From assembly GCA_963836375.1 (NCBI GenBank), contig CAWIJK010000001.1:744001-808000 (forward strand): a stretch of 64,000 nt of DNA, in the 5' to 3' direction. The notes beneath the pieces were generated by a model. The model made no database searches. It was not told where the DNA came from and was given only the letters and a program-made list of their open reading frames with translations. Of the stretch, positions 27,510-36,482 are shown in pieces. Positions within the stretch are counted from its first letter, which is position 1. The number at the start of each line of letters is the position of its first letter. Source of the DNA: CAWIJK01 sp963836375. Its GTDB lineage: Bacteria > Actinomycetota > Acidimicrobiia > Acidimicrobiales > RAAP-2. Both the position numbers and the translations under genes were made by a program.

Positions 27510-28385
27510 ATGACAACAAAGGAGGAGGGCGTCCGCCAGCCACTGGTCCTGGATCTCGGGGGCTTGGAGCACAATCTCGATGCATTGCAGTCCCGCTACC
27601 GATCTGCCAAACCATTCCCCCACATCGTCCTGGACAATTTCTTGGAGCCCGATGTGGTGCGGTTGGCGATGGACGAGTTCCCACCGCTGGATCCGGGCGA
27701 GTGGAACATCTACTCGCATGCCAATGAGAGGAAATTCAGTCACACCGAGCCGGCAACGTGGCCCCCAACCCTTCAGGCTGTCCTGGCCGAGCTCAACTCC
27801 CAGCCGGTGGTGGACTTCTTGAGCAAGCTGACTGGGATCGAGGGGCTGTTCGCGGACGACACACTCGAAGGTGGCGGCCTCCACCAGTCCACCACCGGTG
27901 GGTTTCTCAACATCCACGCCGACTTCACCGTCCACCCCCATCACCGGACCTGGCGGCGTCGGGTCAACCTTCTGCTCTATCTCAACCGCGACTGGCCACC
28001 CGAGTACGGAGGCGACCTCGAGTTGTGGAGCACCGACATGAAGCGGTGTGTGGAGTCGGTTTCCCCGATCGCGAATCGAGCGGTGATCTTCACCACCGAC
28101 ATGGATTCCTTCCACGGGCACCCCGAGCCAATGCGTTGCCCTCCCGACGTTGCCCGCCAGTCCCTGGCCCTGTACTACTTCACCGACGAGGCCGCGCCCG
28201 TGGTTCGATCCACCGAGTACCGGGCCCGTCCAGGAGACGGCCTGCACGGTGTCGCCATCTACGCCGACAAGCAGCTCCTGCGGGCTTACGACTGGACGAA
28301 GCGGCACCTCGGGATCTCCGACGAGACGGCCAAGAAGTTCCTCCAGCGGGTGGAGGGTCTCCGGCGGAAGCGTCCCAGCGGCTGA
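27510..28385 (+). CDS. 2-oxoglutarate/Fe(II)-dependent oxygenase (prolyl-4-hydroxylase-like)
   Basis: 291 residues from ATG 27510. It has a double-stranded beta-helix signature: HADF (His and Asp iron ligands, near residue 136), the distal His in FHGHP near 200 and the 2OG-binding Arg in ARQSLALYYF near 216. RRVNLLLYLNRDWPPEYGG is characteristic of the 2OG-FeII_Oxy_3 group. FPHIVLDNFL at the start is typical of sugar- or peptide-modifying members. It probably hydroxylates a sugar, lipid or protein in the glycan pathway; the substrate is unknown. It is followed after 15 bases by the next gene, so they are likely cotranscribed. Confidence 0.85.
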   Translation: MTTKEEGVRQPLVLDLGGLEHNLDALQSRYRSAKPFPHIVLDNFLEPDVVRLAMDEFPPLDPGEWNIYSHANERKFSHTEPATWPPTLQAVLAELNSQPVVDFLSKLTGIEGLFADDTLEGGGLHQSTTGGFLNIHADFTVHPHHRTWRRRVNLLLYLNRDWPPEYGGDLELWSTDMKRCVESVSPIANRAVIFTTDMDSFHGHPEPMRCPPDVARQSLALYYFTDEAAPVVRSTEYRARPGDGLHGVAIYADKQLLRAYDWTKRHLGISDETAKKFLQRVEGLRRKRPSG

Positions 28386-28400
28386 CCGCCAGCATCCTGG

Positions 28401-30542
28401 ATGGGCCCCGCGCAGACAGTCCTCGAAGCCCCTGATCTTCCGAGGCCGCTAGAGGATACGGCCCCACGTGATCTGAGCCTCCGGCGATTCGTGGTGGCGA
28501 TCGCGGTTGGCATGGGTACGGTTGCCGTACCGTACCTCTTCGTCCTCTGGGACCTTTGGACCGGCGCCATCGATCCCCTTCGGTCGGTCGGACCGGCCGA
28601 CTTCTACGAGCTGCAGGCCCGGGCCATCGCCGGCGGCCATCTCTACGTTCCCAAGGGCAAGCTCGGCGTTGAGGCATTCCTCCACGGCGGGCACGCCTAC
28701 ACGTACTTCGGCATCTTCCCTTCGCTCCTCCGCATGCCGGTCATGGCCGTCCTCCCCAGTCTCGACGGACACATGACCGCGCCGTCGCTGCTCCTGGCCT
28801 GGCTCGTCACCGGGGTCTTGGCCTCGATGCTGTTGTGGCGGGTCCGTGTCCTTGCCCGTGGGGCCGTCGGCATGGGTTGGGGCGAAGCTGCCTCATGCGG
28901 CCTTCTGATCGCCGCGATCACCGGCGGTTCGGTGCTGGTCTTCCTCGCCGCCAACCCATGGGTCTACGACGAGGATTTCGCCTGGAGTGTCGCCCTCACC
29001 CTGGGGACGGTCTTCGCCCTCCTGGGCCTGATGGAACGCCCCACCTGGTGGCGGGTGACCGGCAGCGGCCTGTTTATCCTGGCTGCCAGCCTGAACCGGC
29101 TCGCAACCGGCTGGGCCTGCATCATCGGGGCACTGCTCGTGGCCTGTTGGTTCGCCCTGGGCCGGGGGGGACCCGAGAGGCGCCGCTGGGCGATCCCGAC
29201 CCTCGCCGTTGGCTTGATTCCCTTTCTCATCGCGTCCTTCGTCAATTGGACGAAGTTCGGATCGCCCTTCGCCCTTCCCTTGGCCGACCAGGTGTGGACC
29301 CAGTTGAACGCGCACCGCCGATACTTCCTGGCCTCCAACGGGGGAAAGGGGTTCGGGCTCCAATTCCTGCCAAGCACGCTGGTGGCATACCTGCAACCCG
29401 GAGGGGTCCGGTTCAGCAGTCTTTTCCCGTTCGTCACGCTTCCCGACTCCCCGGCACGAGCGGTGGGGAACGTGGTCCTCGACCAGACCTATCCGACCGG
29501 GAGCATTCCAGCCACGATGCCGCTGCTGTTCTTGCTGAGCCTCTGGGGTGTCGTCACCGCGTTCCGGCCCAAGCCTGTCGGACTACTGCGACTCACCCGG
29601 ATCGGTCTCATCACCGCAGCCGCGGCCACGGCAGGGGTCCTGCTCTGGGGCTACATCGCGGATCGTTACCTGGCCGATGTCATGCCCTTTTTGATTCTGG
29701 CCAGCGTGATTGGCTTCGTGGATCTCTGGCGTCGGGCGGCATCTCGGAGCCGAAATGTGAGAATCGGACTTCTCACCTCCATCAGCCTGCTGGTCGCCTT
29801 CAGCGTTGTGGCAAATGTCGGCGCCGCCCTTGAGTCGATGGTCGAGTGGACCAGTGGACAGGCCACCCGGTTCGTCGAGGCGCAACAGGCTCTCAGCCCT
29901 GGATCGATCCCAGTGGACCGTGGATCTTCTCTCCCCTACTGGAGGCCGGCGGGGCAGCTCTTCGACGTGAACAGTTGCTCAGGCTTGTACCTCTCGAGCG
30001 GCTATGACTACGCGTCGTCACCGGGCCAGCAACTCCAGCACGCCACCTGGACCCCGATCGAACAGGCGAGGGGCATCAATCACACGATCGAGTTCACTCT
30101 CCACGGGACAGCGACCGATCTGACCCGGCCGATCACACTGCTCACCTGGGATCGAACAACCGTGCTGCTGGAGCCTTCGGGACCCCGGTCCCTTCACATA
30201 GTGGTGGAGAATCCCGGACCGGCACCATCCTGGCCGTCAGCGATCGGCCCGCCGTTCTCGGTGCTGCCGGGCCGTCCCAATTTCCTGACAATCATGACCG
30301 ATCCTTACATGCACTCCATTCTGGTCCGGCATGTCCAGTACAAGCTGGGTACCACCTTGCCGCGTCGACTTCCCTTTGGGTACGGAGATCTTCAGGTAGA
30401 CCACTACTTGGCGGGGAGCGGACCGGCCGTCTTGCGACCCGTATGGAAGAGCCCTGGGGTGAGCTCGAATATCTCGTTCAAACCAGCGCTGCCACCGCTG
30501 TCCACCATGTCCATCTGCCGGAGTTTGCGACCGAAGTCTTAG
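28401..30542 (+). CDS. large multi-pass membrane protein, unknown (GT-C-like)
   Basis: 713 residues from ATG 28401. A polar N-terminus of about 30 residues is followed by some 11-12 hydrophobic segments up to about residue 480. A soluble C-terminal domain of more than 200 residues contains SSLPYWRPAGQLFDVNSCSG and alternates like an extracytoplasmic beta-domain. The first outer loop (GPADFYELQARAIAGGHLYV) has the acidic/aromatic character seen in GT-C mannosyl- or arabinosyl-transferases. No family signature is recognised. It follows the oxygenase directly. Confidence 0.65.
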   Translation: MGPAQTVLEAPDLPRPLEDTAPRDLSLRRFVVAIAVGMGTVAVPYLFVLWDLWTGAIDPLRSVGPADFYELQARAIAGGHLYVPKGKLGVEAFLHGGHAYTYFGIFPSLLRMPVMAVLPSLDGHMTAPSLLLAWLVTGVLASMLLWRVRVLARGAVGMGWGEAASCGLLIAAITGGSVLVFLAANPWVYDEDFAWSVALTLGTVFALLGLMERPTWWRVTGSGLFILAASLNRLATGWACIIGALLVACWFALGRGGPERRRWAIPTLAVGLIPFLIASFVNWTKFGSPFALPLADQVWTQLNAHRRYFLASNGGKGFGLQFLPSTLVAYLQPGGVRFSSLFPFVTLPDSPARAVGNVVLDQTYPTGSIPATMPLLFLLSLWGVVTAFRPKPVGLLRLTRIGLITAAAATAGVLLWGYIADRYLADVMPFLILASVIGFVDLWRRAASRSRNVRIGLLTSISLLVAFSVVANVGAALESMVEWTSGQATRFVEAQQALSPGSIPVDRGSSLPYWRPAGQLFDVNSCSGLYLSSGYDYASSPGQQLQHATWTPIEQARGINHTIEFTLHGTATDLTRPITLLTWDRTTVLLEPSGPRSLHIVVENPGPAPSWPSAIGPPFSVLPGRPNFLTIMTDPYMHSILVRHVQYKLGTTLPRRLPFGYGDLQVDHYLAGSGPAVLRPVWKSPGVSSNISFKPALPPLSTMSICRSLRPKS

Positions 30543-30829
30543 CAAGATGGTGGGAATATGAGCGGATCCTCGGTCATCATTCGTCGGGGACCGACGATCC
30601 CGGCGGACCCGGCTCGGGTTGGCCCGCTCAGAGGGGCCACCGCCGCCGCGGGGACCCGGCCGCAATTCCCCTTCTCGCGATGGTCACAAGGCACATTCCG
30701 GCCATGATGAACCGCGTCATCGAGTTCGATGTCCCTCACCCGGCTCCAACAGGCCCAACCGCAGTCGACCTCATCTTGGAGGCCCGGCCCTGACAGTGGC
30801 CGCACGTCCAAACGGTTGCTCATCAGCCC

Positions 30830-31699
30830 ATGGAGTCGATGCACACCCGCCTGTCATCAGATCCGCCATTCACCGCTTTCCTTGCTTTTCAGCCCGTAGT
30901 AGGGTCACCCGGCGTGGCATCACCGGGGCGGCTTCGGGCTACGGCAGCTGTTGGGGCTGAATTGCTCCTGGATCTCCGGCGCGGCTTCTCGTACGGTCGT
31001 CACTACTCTGGGGGCTTGCTCCCCGACTCGCCCGGGAGCACCACCTCGGATTTGGAAGCCTATTTCGACGCGCATGAGACTGGCCCTGGTATTACGAAAT
31101 GGCGACACTACTTCTCGATCTACGAACGTCACTTTGCCAAGTTCCGCGGACGTGAAGTCCACATCGTCGAAATTGGCATAGGGAGCGGTGGCAGCCTGGG
31201 AATGTGGAAGGATTACTTCGGAAGCGGCACCCACGTCTATGGAGTCGACATCAAGCCGGAATGCCGGGTCTACGAAGAACCGGGGACGAGAATCTTCATC
31301 GGTGACCAATCTGACCCGGCATTCTGGGAGCGCTTCACCGAAGCGGTGCCCAAGGTCGACATTGTGATCGACGACGGTGGACACAAAGCCTCCCAGCAGA
31401 TCCCGACCCTCGAGGCACTCCTTCCCCACCTCCAACCCGGAGGGGTGTACCTGTGTGAGGACATCCATGGTCGGTCCCACCCCTTCCACGCATACCTATT
31501 CGGACTGTCCGTCAATCTCGATGTCTCGGCAGGTGGGCGGGCCGAAGCCACCGACCTGCAGCGGTCCATCGACGGCGTGCACATATACCCGTTCGTATCG
31601 ATTATCGAGAAGCGCTCGGAGCAGCTGCGCGAGCCACTGTTCGCCCCACGACACGGCACGGAGTGGCAGCCCATTCCCGGCGCACCTACCGAGGTATGA
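30830..31699 (+). CDS. class I SAM-dependent methyltransferase (CmcI/macrocin-methyltransferase-like)
   Basis: 289 residues from ATG 30830; a later start is possible, because the first 60 residues are not conserved-looking. SAM-binding motif I is VEIGIGSGGSLGMWKDYFG near residue 113, then YGVDIKPECRVYE with the acidic ribose-binding residue, FIGDQSDPAFWERF, VDIVIDDGGH and GGVYLCEDIHG. The DDGGH and ED.H pattern belongs to metal-dependent sugar or antibiotic O-methyltransferases such as MycE and CmcI. A glycan O-methylation role fits the locus. The 287 bases before it (30543-30829) show no other gene. Confidence 0.8.
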   Translation: MESMHTRLSSDPPFTAFLAFQPVVGSPGVASPGRLRATAAVGAELLLDLRRGFSYGRHYSGGLLPDSPGSTTSDLEAYFDAHETGPGITKWRHYFSIYERHFAKFRGREVHIVEIGIGSGGSLGMWKDYFGSGTHVYGVDIKPECRVYEEPGTRIFIGDQSDPAFWERFTEAVPKVDIVIDDGGHKASQQIPTLEALLPHLQPGGVYLCEDIHGRSHPFHAYLFGLSVNLDVSAGGRAEATDLQRSIDGVHIYPFVSIIEKRSEQLREPLFAPRHGTEWQPIPGAPTEV

Positions 31700-32287
31700 C
31701 GCCGGTCGGTCGGTTGCCCGGTCACGCGCGTTTGGCGCCCTGACCTGGGAGAATGGGCGTTCCGCTTTCATCTGGGAGAACGAGGAGCAGCCAGACGGAC
31801 CCGCCGGCGTCAGCGCAGGGCTCAGGCCGCGGTGGATCGACACGACGGGAGACTGAGCGGTGCCCGCTTCACCCGCTCTCTGGAGACATCGGTTGCTCGC
31901 TCGGTCCCTCCACCACGGAGAGCTGCCGCAAGGCCGTAATCTGGCCCTGAGAGCAGGTGAGCGGCCGGCCACGTGATCGCCTCTCGGCGGGGGCCGTGCC
32001 GGCCATGTCTGCGCTCACCGCGTCGAGTCAACTCGGCGAGGTCGGCTCAACTTCGGGCCTTCGGGCCTTCGGGCAGCGACGGTGCCGCTGGCGCCCCACC
32101 TCGTCGCTACCGGATCCGGTCAGGTCAGGACCTGGGGCCACGGCCCGAGTAGCCACTCTCACTTCACTCCTAGTCCCCGAGGCGACCGCCAGCTGTGCTC
32201 AGCAGTCGCCGACTCTGGTAGAGAATTCCCCTGCGGCCGCCGCGTACCCAGGCCCTCGGGCTTCTTCCGCCGAGCCGCGATCGACCC
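31700..32287. other. convergent intergenic region, no gene recognised
   Basis: 588 bases between the methyltransferase (plus) and the end of the giant IPT protein (minus). It holds three tandem copies of cttcgggcc-like 9-mers around 32051-32074. Open frames here overlap on both strands and have no domain. No T-run terminator was found. Confidence 0.4.
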
Positions 32288-32290
32288 CTA

Positions 32291-33037
32291 CGGGACCGGC
32301 GCGATGCCCACGATCGGTTTGTTGAGCGGCTGGCCTCCCATGGACCCCTGGAACACGGCGTCGCCGAAGGCGAAGAGGCCACCGTCAGATGCGACCAGCT
32401 GGTAGCCCCCGCCGTCCGGCGTCATGGCGATCCCGACGATCGGCTTGTTCAGCGGTTGACCACCCATCGAGCCGAAGAAGGTGGCATCACCGAAGGCGAA
32501 GATTCCGCCGTCCGAGGCCACCAGCACGTAGCCGCCCCCGTCCGGGGTCGCCGCCATGCCGACGATCGGTTTGTTCAAGGTGGTGTTGCCGGTCGAGCCG
32601 TAGAACTGGGCGTCGCCGAAGGCGAACATCCCACCGTCCGAGGCCACCAGCCAGTACCCGCCGCCGTCGGGGGTGGGGGCCATCCCCACGATGGGCTTGT
32701 TGAGGGTCTTGGCCCCGGTGGAGCCGTAGAACTGGGCGTCGCCGAAGGCGAACATCCCACCGTCAGACGCCACCAGCCAGTAACCGCCACCGTCGGGGGT
32801 GACCGCCATCCCCACGATGGGCTTGTTCAGCGTGAGGTTCCCGGTCGAGCCATAGAACACCGCGTCACCGAAGGCGAAGATCCCACCGTCGGAGGCCACC
32901 AGCCAGTACCCGCCGCCGTCGGGGGTGGGGGCCATGCCCACGATGGGCTTGTTGAGCGTGAGGTTGCCGGTCGACCCCAAGAACGGAGCGCCACCGAAGC
33001 TGAAGAGGCCGCCGTCAGAGGCCACCTCCCAGTAGCC
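32291..33037 (-). repeat. six 42-residue GYWxVASDGG repeats (propeller-like)
   Basis: Six direct repeats of 126 bp encode GYW[EL]VASDGG[LIM]FxFGxAxF followed by a Gly/Leu-Asn-Lys-Pro-Ile-Val-Gly linker and TPDGG. They end the giant protein. The same unit occurs six times in the genes at 41836 and 51076. Confidence 0.9.
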
Positions 33038-34662
33038 GGTGGGCGCAGGCAGGCCGCTCGTGTAGGTGAACTGGTCCGCAGAGGACGTCGCTGAGGTCCC
33101 CCTCGGGGTCACGACGGTGACGTCGACGGTGCCCGAACCGGCCGGAGACGTGGCGGTGACGCTGGTATCACCCGAGACCGACACGCCGGTCGCCGGGTTC
33201 GAGCCGAACATGACGGCGGTGGCCCCGGTCAGACCGGATCCGGTGATCGTGACCGCCGTGCCACCGGCCGCCGGGCCCGAGGTCGGGCTCACGGCGGTCA
33301 CCACGGGCGAACCCGGAAGGTAGGTGTAGGTGCCGTCCACGGTGGACGTCCCCCCGGCGGTGGTGGTCACCGACACCGAGACGGGGCCCGGTGTGGTGGC
33401 CGTCGGCACGTCGACCGAGAGGGTTGTCGCGCTGGTCACGTCGACCGGTGTCCCCGCCTGCGACCCGAAGCTGACCGAGGTCTGCCCGGCCACGAAGCCG
33501 GTCCCGGTGACGGTCACCGTGTTCCCACCCATCAGCGGGCCCGAGCTCGGGATCACGCCGGTGACCGTCGGAGTCAACACCAACACGAAGGTGAACTCAT
33601 CGGCCGGCGAGGTGGCCGAGGTGCCGGCCGGGGTGGTCACCGTGGTGTCAACGGTGCCTGCGGCCTCGGCCGGGGTGGTGGCCGTGATCGAGGTCGACGA
33701 GTTGACCGTGTAGGCGGTCGCCGCGGTGGCGCCGAAGTCGACCGCGGTGGCCCCGGTGAAGTCGGTGCCGGTGATGGTCACCGAGGTCCCGCCGTCTGTG
33801 GTGCCCGAGGTGGGGCTCACCGAGGTCACGGTCGGGGCGGGGGTCACGAAGGTGAAGTGGTCGGCCGGCGAGGTGGCCGAGGTTCCCGACCCGGTGGTCA
33901 CCGTGGTGTCGACGGTGCCTGCGGCTTCGGCCGGGGTGGTGGCCGTGATCGAGGTCGACGAGTTGACCGTGTAGGCGGTCGCCGCGCTGGCGCCGAAGTG
34001 GACCGCGGTGGCCCCGGTGAAGTCGGTGCCGGTGATGGTGACGACCGTTCCGCCGTGGGTGGTGCCCGAGGTCGGGCTCACCGAGGTGACGGTCGGGGCC
34101 GGGGTCACGAAGGTGAAGTGGTCGGCCGGCGAGGTGGCCGAGGTGCCGGCCGGGGTCGTCACCGTGGTGTCAACGGTGCCTGCGGCCTCGGCCGGGGTGG
34201 TGGCCGTGATCGAGGTCGACGAGTTGACCGTGTAGGCGGTCGCCGCGGTGGCGCCGAAGTCGACCGCGGTGGCCCCGGTGAAGTCGGTGCCGGTGATGGT
34301 GACGACCGTTCCGCCGTGGGTGGTGCCCGAGGTGGGGCTCACCGAGGTCACGGTCGGGGCCGGGGTCACGAAGGTGAAGTGGTCGGCCGGCGAGGTGGCC
34401 GAGGTGCCGGCCGGGGTGGTCACCGTGGTGTCAACGGTGCCTGCGGCCTCGGCCGGGGTGGTGGCCGTGATCGAGGTCGACGAGTTGACCGTGTAGGCGG
34501 TCGCCGCGCTGGCGCCGAAGTCGACCGCGGTGGCCCCGGTGAAGTCGGTGCCGGTGATGGTGACGACCGTCCCGCCGTGGGTGGTGCCCGAGGTGGGGCT
34601 CACCGAGGTCACGGTCGGGGCGGGGGTCACGAAGGTGAAGTGGTCGGCCGGCGAGGTGGCCG

Positions 34663-34682
34663 AGGTTCCCGACCGGGGTGGT
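34663..34682 (-). other. +1 frameshift at a chimeric repeat junction
   Basis: Here the sequence reads gttcccgaccggggtggtc. Other units have gttcccgacccggtggtc, gttcccgacggggtggtc or gtgccggccggggtggtc, all in frame. The local version joins the first half of one variant to the second half of another and has one base too many, so the frame of the giant IPT gene is lost. Confidence 0.8.
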
Positions 34683-36465
34683 CACCGTGGTGTCGACGGT
34701 GCCTGCGGCCTCGGCCGGGGTGGTGGCCGTGATCGAGGTCGACGAGTTGACCGTGTAGGCGGTCGCCGCGCTGGCGCCGAAGTGGACCGCGGTGGCCCCG
34801 GTGAAGTCGGTGCCGGTGATGGTGACGACCGTTCCGCCGTGGGTGGTGCCCGAGGTCGGGCTCACCGAGGTCACGGTCGGGGCCGGGGTCACGAAGGTGA
34901 AGTGGTCGGCCGGCGAGGTGGCCGAGGTGCCGGCCGGGGTGGTCACCGTGGTGTCAACGGTGCCTGCGGCCTCGGCCGGGGTGGTGGCCGTGATCGAGGT
35001 CGACGAGTTGACCGTGTAGGCGGTCGCCGCGCTGGCGCCGAAGTCGACCGCGGTGGCCCCGGTGAAGTCGGTGCCGGTGATGGTGACGACCGTTCCGCCG
35101 TGGGTGGTGCCCGAGGTCGGGCTCACCGAGGTCACGGTCGGGGCCGGGGTCACGAAGGTGAAGTGGTCACCGGGGTTGGTCACCGAAGTTCCCGACGGGG
35201 TGGTCACCGTGGTGTCAACGGTGCCTGCGGCCTCGGCCGGGGTGGTGGCCGTGATCGAGGTCGACGAGTTGACCGTGTAGGCGGTCGCCGCGGTGGCGCC
35301 GAAGTCGACCGCGGTGGCCCCGGTGAAGCCGGTGCCGGTGATGGTGACGACCGTCCCTCCGTGGGTGGTGCCCGAGGTGGGGCTCACCGAGGTGACGGTC
35401 GGGGCCGGCTGGTAGGTGAACTCATCGGCCGGCGAGGTGGCCGAGGTGCCGGCCGGGGTGGTCACCGTGGTGTCAACGGTGCCTGCGGACTCGGCCGGGG
35501 TTGTGGCCGTGATCGAGGTCGACGAGTTGACCGTGTAGGCGGTCGCCGCGCTGGCGCCGAAGTCGACCGCGGTGGCCCCGGTGAAGTCGGTGCCGGTGAT
35601 GGTGACGACCGTCCCGCCGTGGGTGGGGCCCGAGGTGGGGCTCACCGAGGTGACGGTCGGGGCCGGGGTCACGAAGGTGAACTGGTCGGCCGGCGAGGTG
35701 GCCGAGGTGCCGGCCGGGGTGGTCACCGTGGTGTCAACGGTGCCTGCGGCCTCGGCCGGGGTGGTGGCCGTGATCGAGGTCGACGAATTGACCGTGTAGG
35801 CGGTCGCCGCGCTGGCGCCGAAGTCGACCGCGGTGGCCCCGGTGAAGTCGGTGCCGGTGATGGTGACGACCGTTCCGCCGTCTGTGGTGCCCGAGGTGGG
35901 GCTCACCGAGGTCACGGTCGGGGCCGGGGTCACGAAGGTGAAGTGGTCACCGGGGTTGGTCACCGAAGTTCCCGACGGGGTGGTCACCGTGGTGTCAACG
36001 GTGCCTGCGGCCTCGGCCGGGGTGGTGGCCGTGATCGAGGTCGACGAGTTGACCGTGTAGGCGGTCGCCGCGGTGGCGCCGAAGTCGACCGCGGTGGCCC
36101 CGGTGAAGTCGGTGCCGGTGATGGTGACGACCGTTCCGCCGTGGGTGGTGCCCGAGGTGGGGCTCACCGAGGTGACGGTCGGGGCCGGGGTCACGAAGGT
36201 GAAGTGGTCGGCCGGCGAGGTGGCCGAGGTGCCGGCCGGGGTGGTCACCGTGGTGTCAACGGTGCCTGCGGCCTCGGCCGGGGTGGTGGCCGTGATCGAG
36301 GTCGACGAGTTGACCGTGTAGGCGGTCGCCGCGCTGGCGCCGAAGTCGACCGCGGTGGCCCCGGTGAAGTCGGTGCCGGTGATGGTGACGACCGTCCCGC
36401 CGTGGGTGGTGCCCGAGGTGGGGCTCACCGAGGTGACGGTCGGGGCCGGGGTCACGAAGGTGAAG

Positions 36466-36482
36466 TGGTCGGCCGGGGTTGG
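36466..36482 (-). other. +1 frameshift at a second chimeric repeat junction
   Basis: The sequence gtggtcggccggggttggtc joins gtggtcggccgg (from units with ggcgaggtggcc next) to ggttggtcacc (from units with gtggtcaccgg before). The join adds one base and shifts the frame. Confidence 0.8.

Noticed and set aside
32291..33037. WD40, Kelch or YVTN propeller
   Set aside because: The GYWxVASDGGxFxFG pattern has none of the GH/WD, GG/Y-W or YVTN signatures of those families; kept as its own repeat.
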